Assembly (NCBI RefSeq): GCF_024213665.1
Contig: NZ_JANAVP010000022.1
Coordinates: 36,069 to 100,068, forward strand
DNA: 64,000 nucleotides
Direction of reading: 5' to 3'
Source: Streptomyces sp. A3M-1-3
GTDB lineage: Bacteria > Actinomycetota > Actinomycetes > Streptomycetales > Streptomycetaceae
Position numbers and translations under genes: made by a program
Shown here: piece after piece, positions 60,943 to 64,000 of the stretch
Layout of the letters: the number at the start of each line of letters is the position of its first letter
Position numbering within the stretch: the first letter of the stretch is position 1
Notes under the pieces: model-generated
The model's input: the letters and a program-made list of their open reading frames with translations, nothing else
What the model was told of the DNA's origin: nothing
Databases searched by the model: none

Positions 60943-61344
60943 ATGGGGACCAAGCCGCACACTCCGGCCAGGTACGCCGCGTGCACGCTTCTCGTCGCGC
61001 TGGTCGCGGCGGGGTGCGCCGGCCCGGTCGCGCCCGATCGCTCCGGATCGCCAACCCCCGCACCGCAGAACACCTCTCCTGCAGAGATATGCACAAGTCT
61101 CATCTCCTACTGGGCGAAAGAGACACTCAAGGGCAGCAAATGGTCGGGGCTCGACTGGGAACAGAAGGGGCTGTCCAACGAGCAGTACGCCATTCATGAA
61201 GAAATCGTCGCTGCAGCCCGCGCCGAGGAAACGCGGCAAGGCCGTGACAAGGCGCTGCTGTTGATCGACCGCGAGGCGAAACGGAAGTGCACGGCGCAGA
61301 ACGGCGCCACCGGAAGTTCGGAGAACTGGCGCCCGCCGAGCTGA
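60943..61344 (+). CDS. Putative lipoprotein of unknown function
   Basis: 133-residue exported protein. The N-terminus RYAACTLLVALVAAGCAG ends in a lipobox, so Cys25 is probably lipid-modified. The mature part is short, charged and helical (ISYWAKETLKGSKWSGLDWE, EQYAIHEEIVAAARAEETRQ), with two further cysteines (ICTSL and KCTAQNG) that could form a disulfide. No family recognised. ATG at 60943 is the only good start. Confidence 0.72.
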   Translation: MGTKPHTPARYAACTLLVALVAAGCAGPVAPDRSGSPTPAPQNTSPAEICTSLISYWAKETLKGSKWSGLDWEQKGLSNEQYAIHEEIVAAARAEETRQGRDKALLLIDREAKRKCTAQNGATGSSENWRPPS

Positions 61345-61870
61345 GCTCGCTCACCGCATTTCGCCAGAGGCCATCCGCTTTGCGGACAGCGGCCGACTCC
61401 GCTCCGTGGCGAGGCGACGGTCCACCCTCACGCCGCTATACGCCTCTGCGGCGGACCGACATCCAGCCACCGTCACGCTGAGTGACGAAGATCGTGTCCG
61501 TATTCCGGTTTCGCATTCACGGCCGCCTACAGCCCCCATATCGCCGGGAACCGTACAGCCACCGGACTTGGTCAGTAGCAAGATCGGCCCAAGCCCCTGA
61601 GCGGAACTGCAGATTCTCAGCATGTGGGCATTCCATGAGGTACCTAAACACCCGTTTTGTCCACACTCCCTCGGCCCATCATTGGCCTCGGCATAACAAG
61701 AGAGTCACATCCTGACTTCACGACTCCCTCACCCCCCCGCCTCCGCCTAGAGTCACCGCCAGTCACCGCGCCGCCGGGCGCGTCTCAGCACGGCCGTGTA
61801 TCCCCCCAGTACGGCCCGGCGACAGAACGGCACCTCAGCAGAGGGAGCCGCGCCAGGGAAAGGATTTAAC
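61345..61870. other. Spacer before the liv operon
   Basis: 526 bp with lower G+C than its surroundings and no convincing gene. Small open frames here lack codon bias and ribosome-binding sites. The livK promoter must lie in the right half, but I see no clear consensus boxes. Confidence 0.6.
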
Positions 61871-63103
61871 GTGCGACACCGTTCCTTGCTCATCCTCACC
61901 ACCATGGTTACTACGGGAGCACTCACCCTCTCCGCCTGCGGCTCGCGCGACGACAACGAGGGCGGCAGCGACAACGGCGGCAAGACCACGGTCGTCATTG
62001 GTGTCGACGCACCGCTGACCGGGTCGCTCTCCGCCCTGGGCCAGGGCATCAAGAACTCCGTGGACCTCGCGGCCAAGACCGCGAACAAGAACAACGAGGT
62101 TCCCGGCGTCGAGTTCAAGGTCGAAGCCCTCGACGACCAGGCCGTCCCGGCCTCCGGTCAGGCCAACGCCACCAAGCTCGTCGGCAACAAGGACGTCCTC
62201 GGCGTCGTGGGCCCGCTGAACTCCGGCGTCGCCCAGTCGATGCAGGGCGTCTTCGACAAGGCCAGCCTCCTCCAGGTCTCGCCGGCCAACACCAACCCCT
62301 CGCTCAGCCAGGGCGACAACTGGGGCAAGGGCGAGTTCAAGCGGCCCTTCAAGACCTACTTCCGCACCGCCGCGACGGACGTCGTCCAGGGCAAGTTCGC
62401 CGCCCAGTACCTCTACAACGACGCCAAGAAGAAGAAGGTCTACGTCGTCGACGACAAGCAGACCTACGGCGCCGGCCTCGCCGCGATCTTCTCCGCCGAG
62501 TTCAAGCGCCTCGGCGGCACCATCGCCGGCACCGACCACGTCACGGTCAAGGAGACCGACTTCTCCAGCACCGCCGACAAGGTCAAGTCGTCCGGCGCGG
62601 ACTCGGTCTACTTCGGCGGCCAGTACCCCGAGGGCGGACTCCTCTCCGACCAGATCAAGAAGACCGGCGCCAAGATCCCCACCATGGGTGGTGACGGCAT
62701 CTACGACCCGGCCTTCATCAGCGCATCCGGCGTGGCCAACGAGGGCGACCTCTCCACCTCCATCGGCTACCCGGTCGAGAAGCTCCCGACGGCCAAGAAG
62801 TTCATCGAGGACTACAAGGCCGCCGGCTACAAGGACCCGTACGCGGCGTACGGCGGCTACTCCTACGACGCCGGCTGGGCCGTCATCCAGGCCGTCAAGG
62901 CCGTCGTCGCAGCCAACGACGGCAAGGTTCCCGCCGACGCCCGCACCAAGGTCGTCGAGGCCATGTCCAAGGTCGCCTTCGACGGCGTGACCGGCAAGGT
63001 CGCCTTCGACCAGTACGGCGACACCACGAACAAGCAGCTCACCGTCTACGCCGTCAAGAGCGGCGCCTGGACGGACGTCAAGAGCGCCACGTTCGAGGAC
63101 TGA
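61871..63103 (+). CDS. livK: Branched-chain amino acid ABC transporter substrate-binding lipoprotein
   Basis: 410-residue periplasmic-binding-protein type I lipoprotein. The signal ends TLSAC (lipobox). The mature protein has VVIGVDAPLTGSLSALGQGI, VLGVVGPLNSGVAQSMQGVF, YFRTAATDVVQGKFAAQYLY, KVYVVDDKQTYGAGLAAIFS and DAGWAVIQAVKAVV, all typical of LivJ/LivK binding of Leu, Ile, Val or related ligands. GTG at 61871 has AAAGGA 6 nt upstream. A strong hairpin separates it from livH, as usual for highly expressed binding-protein genes. Confidence 0.94.
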   Translation: MRHRSLLILTTMVTTGALTLSACGSRDDNEGGSDNGGKTTVVIGVDAPLTGSLSALGQGIKNSVDLAAKTANKNNEVPGVEFKVEALDDQAVPASGQANATKLVGNKDVLGVVGPLNSGVAQSMQGVFDKASLLQVSPANTNPSLSQGDNWGKGEFKRPFKTYFRTAATDVVQGKFAAQYLYNDAKKKKVYVVDDKQTYGAGLAAIFSAEFKRLGGTIAGTDHVTVKETDFSSTADKVKSSGADSVYFGGQYPEGGLLSDQIKKTGAKIPTMGGDGIYDPAFISASGVANEGDLSTSIGYPVEKLPTAKKFIEDYKAAGYKDPYAAYGGYSYDAGWAVIQAVKAVVAANDGKVPADARTKVVEAMSKVAFDGVTGKVAFDQYGDTTNKQLTVYAVKSGAWTDVKSATFED

Positions 63104-63137
63104 TCCACCGCACTGCCCCGCACCAACTGAACCAGCC

Positions 63138-63168
63138 CGCGCGAGGGCGCAAACAGCGCCCTCGCGCG
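63138..63168. terminator. Strong hairpin between livK and livH
   Basis: CGCGCGAGGGCGC and GCGCCCTCGCGCG form a perfect 13-bp stem with an AAACA loop, 34 bp after the livK stop and 35 bp before livH. It probably terminates part of the transcripts or protects the livK mRNA 3' end. Confidence 0.85.
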
Positions 63169-63203
63169 GAGTCATATCCGACAAGCTCATCGGAGGCCCT
63201 GCG

Positions 63204-64000
63204 GTGAACGAACTGCCGCAACAGCTGGCCAACGGCCTTGCCCTTGGTGCCCTTTATGGCCTCATCGCCATCGGGTACACCATGGTCTACGGCATCGTCC
63301 AGCTCATCAACTTCGCCCACGGCGAGATCTTCATGATCGGGGGCTTCGGCGCCCTCACCACCTACATCTGGCTCCCCAGCGGAACCTCACTCCTGGTGGC
63401 AATACCGCTCATGATCATCGGCGGCGCAATAGCCTCCGTCGCCGTCGCCACCGCCGCGGAACGCTTCGCCTACCGGCCACTGCGCACCGCCCCGCGCCTG
63501 GCCCCGCTGATCACCGCGATCGGCCTTTCCATCGCCCTGCAGCAGCTCGTCTGGGGGTTCTACCCCGACGCGAAGAAGCCCCGCAGCTTCCCCGAGTTCC
63601 AGGGCGAGTCTTTCAAGATCTTCGACAACCTGTACATCCAGCGCGCCGACGCCTTCGTCCTCGTCCTCGCCCCCCTCTGCATGCTCGCCCTCGGCTACTT
63701 CGTCTCCAAGAGCCGCAGCGGACGCGCCATGCAGGCCACCGCGCAGGACCCGGACACCGCGAAGCTGATGGGCATCAACACGGACCGCATCATCGTCATG
63801 GCCTTCGCCATCGGTGCCGCCTTCGCCGCCGTCGCCGCCGTCGCGTACGGACTCGACAAGGGCCAGATCGGCTTCGAGATGGGCTTCATCCTCGGACTCA
63901 AGGCCTTCACCGCAGCCGTCCTCGGCGGCATCGGCAACATCTACGGAGCCATGGTCGGCGGAGTCGTCCTCGGCCTCGCGGAATCCCTGTCGATCGCCTA
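63204..64000 (+). CDS. livH: Branched-chain amino acid ABC transporter permease, partial
   Basis: First 265 codons of a LivH-type permease; the gene runs off the window. GTG at 63204 has GGAGG 7 nt upstream and begins VNELPQQLANGLALGALYGL. Conserved parts are IAIGYTMVYGIVQLINFAHG, EIFMIGGFGALTT, GRAMQATAQDPDTAKLMGIN and LGLKAFTAAVLGGIGNIYGA, the coupling-loop and helix signatures of LivH/LivM permeases. The usual order livK-livH-livM-livG-livF suggests the rest lies to the right. Confidence 0.95.
   Translation, partial: MNELPQQLANGLALGALYGLIAIGYTMVYGIVQLINFAHGEIFMIGGFGALTTYIWLPSGTSLLVAIPLMIIGGAIASVAVATAAERFAYRPLRTAPRLAPLITAIGLSIALQQLVWGFYPDAKKPRSFPEFQGESFKIFDNLYIQRADAFVLVLAPLCMLALGYFVSKSRSGRAMQATAQDPDTAKLMGINTDRIIVMAFAIGAAFAAVAAVAYGLDKGQIGFEMGFILGLKAFTAAVLGGIGNIYGAMVGGVVLGLAESLSIA

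Noticed and set aside
61351..61623. 90-codon minus-strand frame before livK
   Set aside because: No ribosome-binding site, no codon bias and no domain.

Overview
The window is a 64 kb chromosomal stretch of a Streptomyces or very close relative. The evidence is the very high G+C with third-position G/C bias, the many GTG starts (one TTG), overlapping stop/start codons, a sortase-anchored chaplin, mycothiol-type enzymes and several small protein families known mainly from Streptomyces. From memory, the order uvrA ... uvrB ... coaE, rpsA ... polA ... liv matches the conserved core of Streptomyces chromosomes. I see no tRNA, rRNA, CRISPR array, prophage or biosynthetic cluster.

Layout. 0-9 kb: Rieske lipoprotein, PfkB sugar kinase, a repeat-bearing spacer, uvrA, a mycothiol-type isomerase with a metallo-beta-lactamase-fold hydrolase, an alpha/beta hydrolase and an MHS-type transporter. 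9-16 kb: a Ter (chemical/metal stress) module of terC behind a yybP-ykoY-type Mn2+ riboswitch, a large His-rich TerD-FtsK-like fusion and a small TerD, then uvrB and an MHYT sensor. 16-23.5 kb: GDPD phosphodiesterase, ogt, an MFS pump, small enzymes and a pseudouridine-salvage pair (psuG plus PfkB kinase). 23.5-31 kb: an eroded zone with a truncated DoxX gene, a frameshifted beta-propeller gene, a frameshifted flavin reductase, a gene fragment and a broken secreted phospholipase-like gene, interleaved with intact regulators, cupins and the chaplin. 31-36 kb: a tight SNF2 helicase / SWIM zinc-finger / small-ORF operon. 36-44.5 kb: a decayed F420-dependent oxidoreductase, a membrane-spanning HTH protein with long repeats, and an IS200/IS605 element with intact tnpA and tnpB at a deletion junction between remnants of a DoxX gene and an FMN reductase gene, followed by broken AraC-like and DJ-1/PfpI-like genes. 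44.5-58 kb: housekeeping genes (coaE, PAC2, rpsA with a consensus promoter, hrpB, polA) and Streptomyces small-protein families. 58-64 kb: a formate-dehydrogenase-like molybdoenzyme, a hotdog thioesterase, a lipoprotein and the start of a branched-chain amino acid ABC transporter operon (livK, partial livH), cut by the window end.

Three themes stand out. First, a complete translational Mn2+ switch can be read directly upstream of terC: the 3' strand of aptamer helix P1 is also a perfect 10-nt complement of the terC ribosome-binding site. Second, gene decay is confined to accessory genes (about ten broken or truncated genes) while long housekeeping genes are intact, which argues for real pseudogenisation rather than sequencing error. 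Third, in-frame tandem repeats (units of 6, 9, 12 and 18 bp) recur inside linkers or loops of several proteins. All statements about homologues and domain families come from memory of those families; no database search was run.
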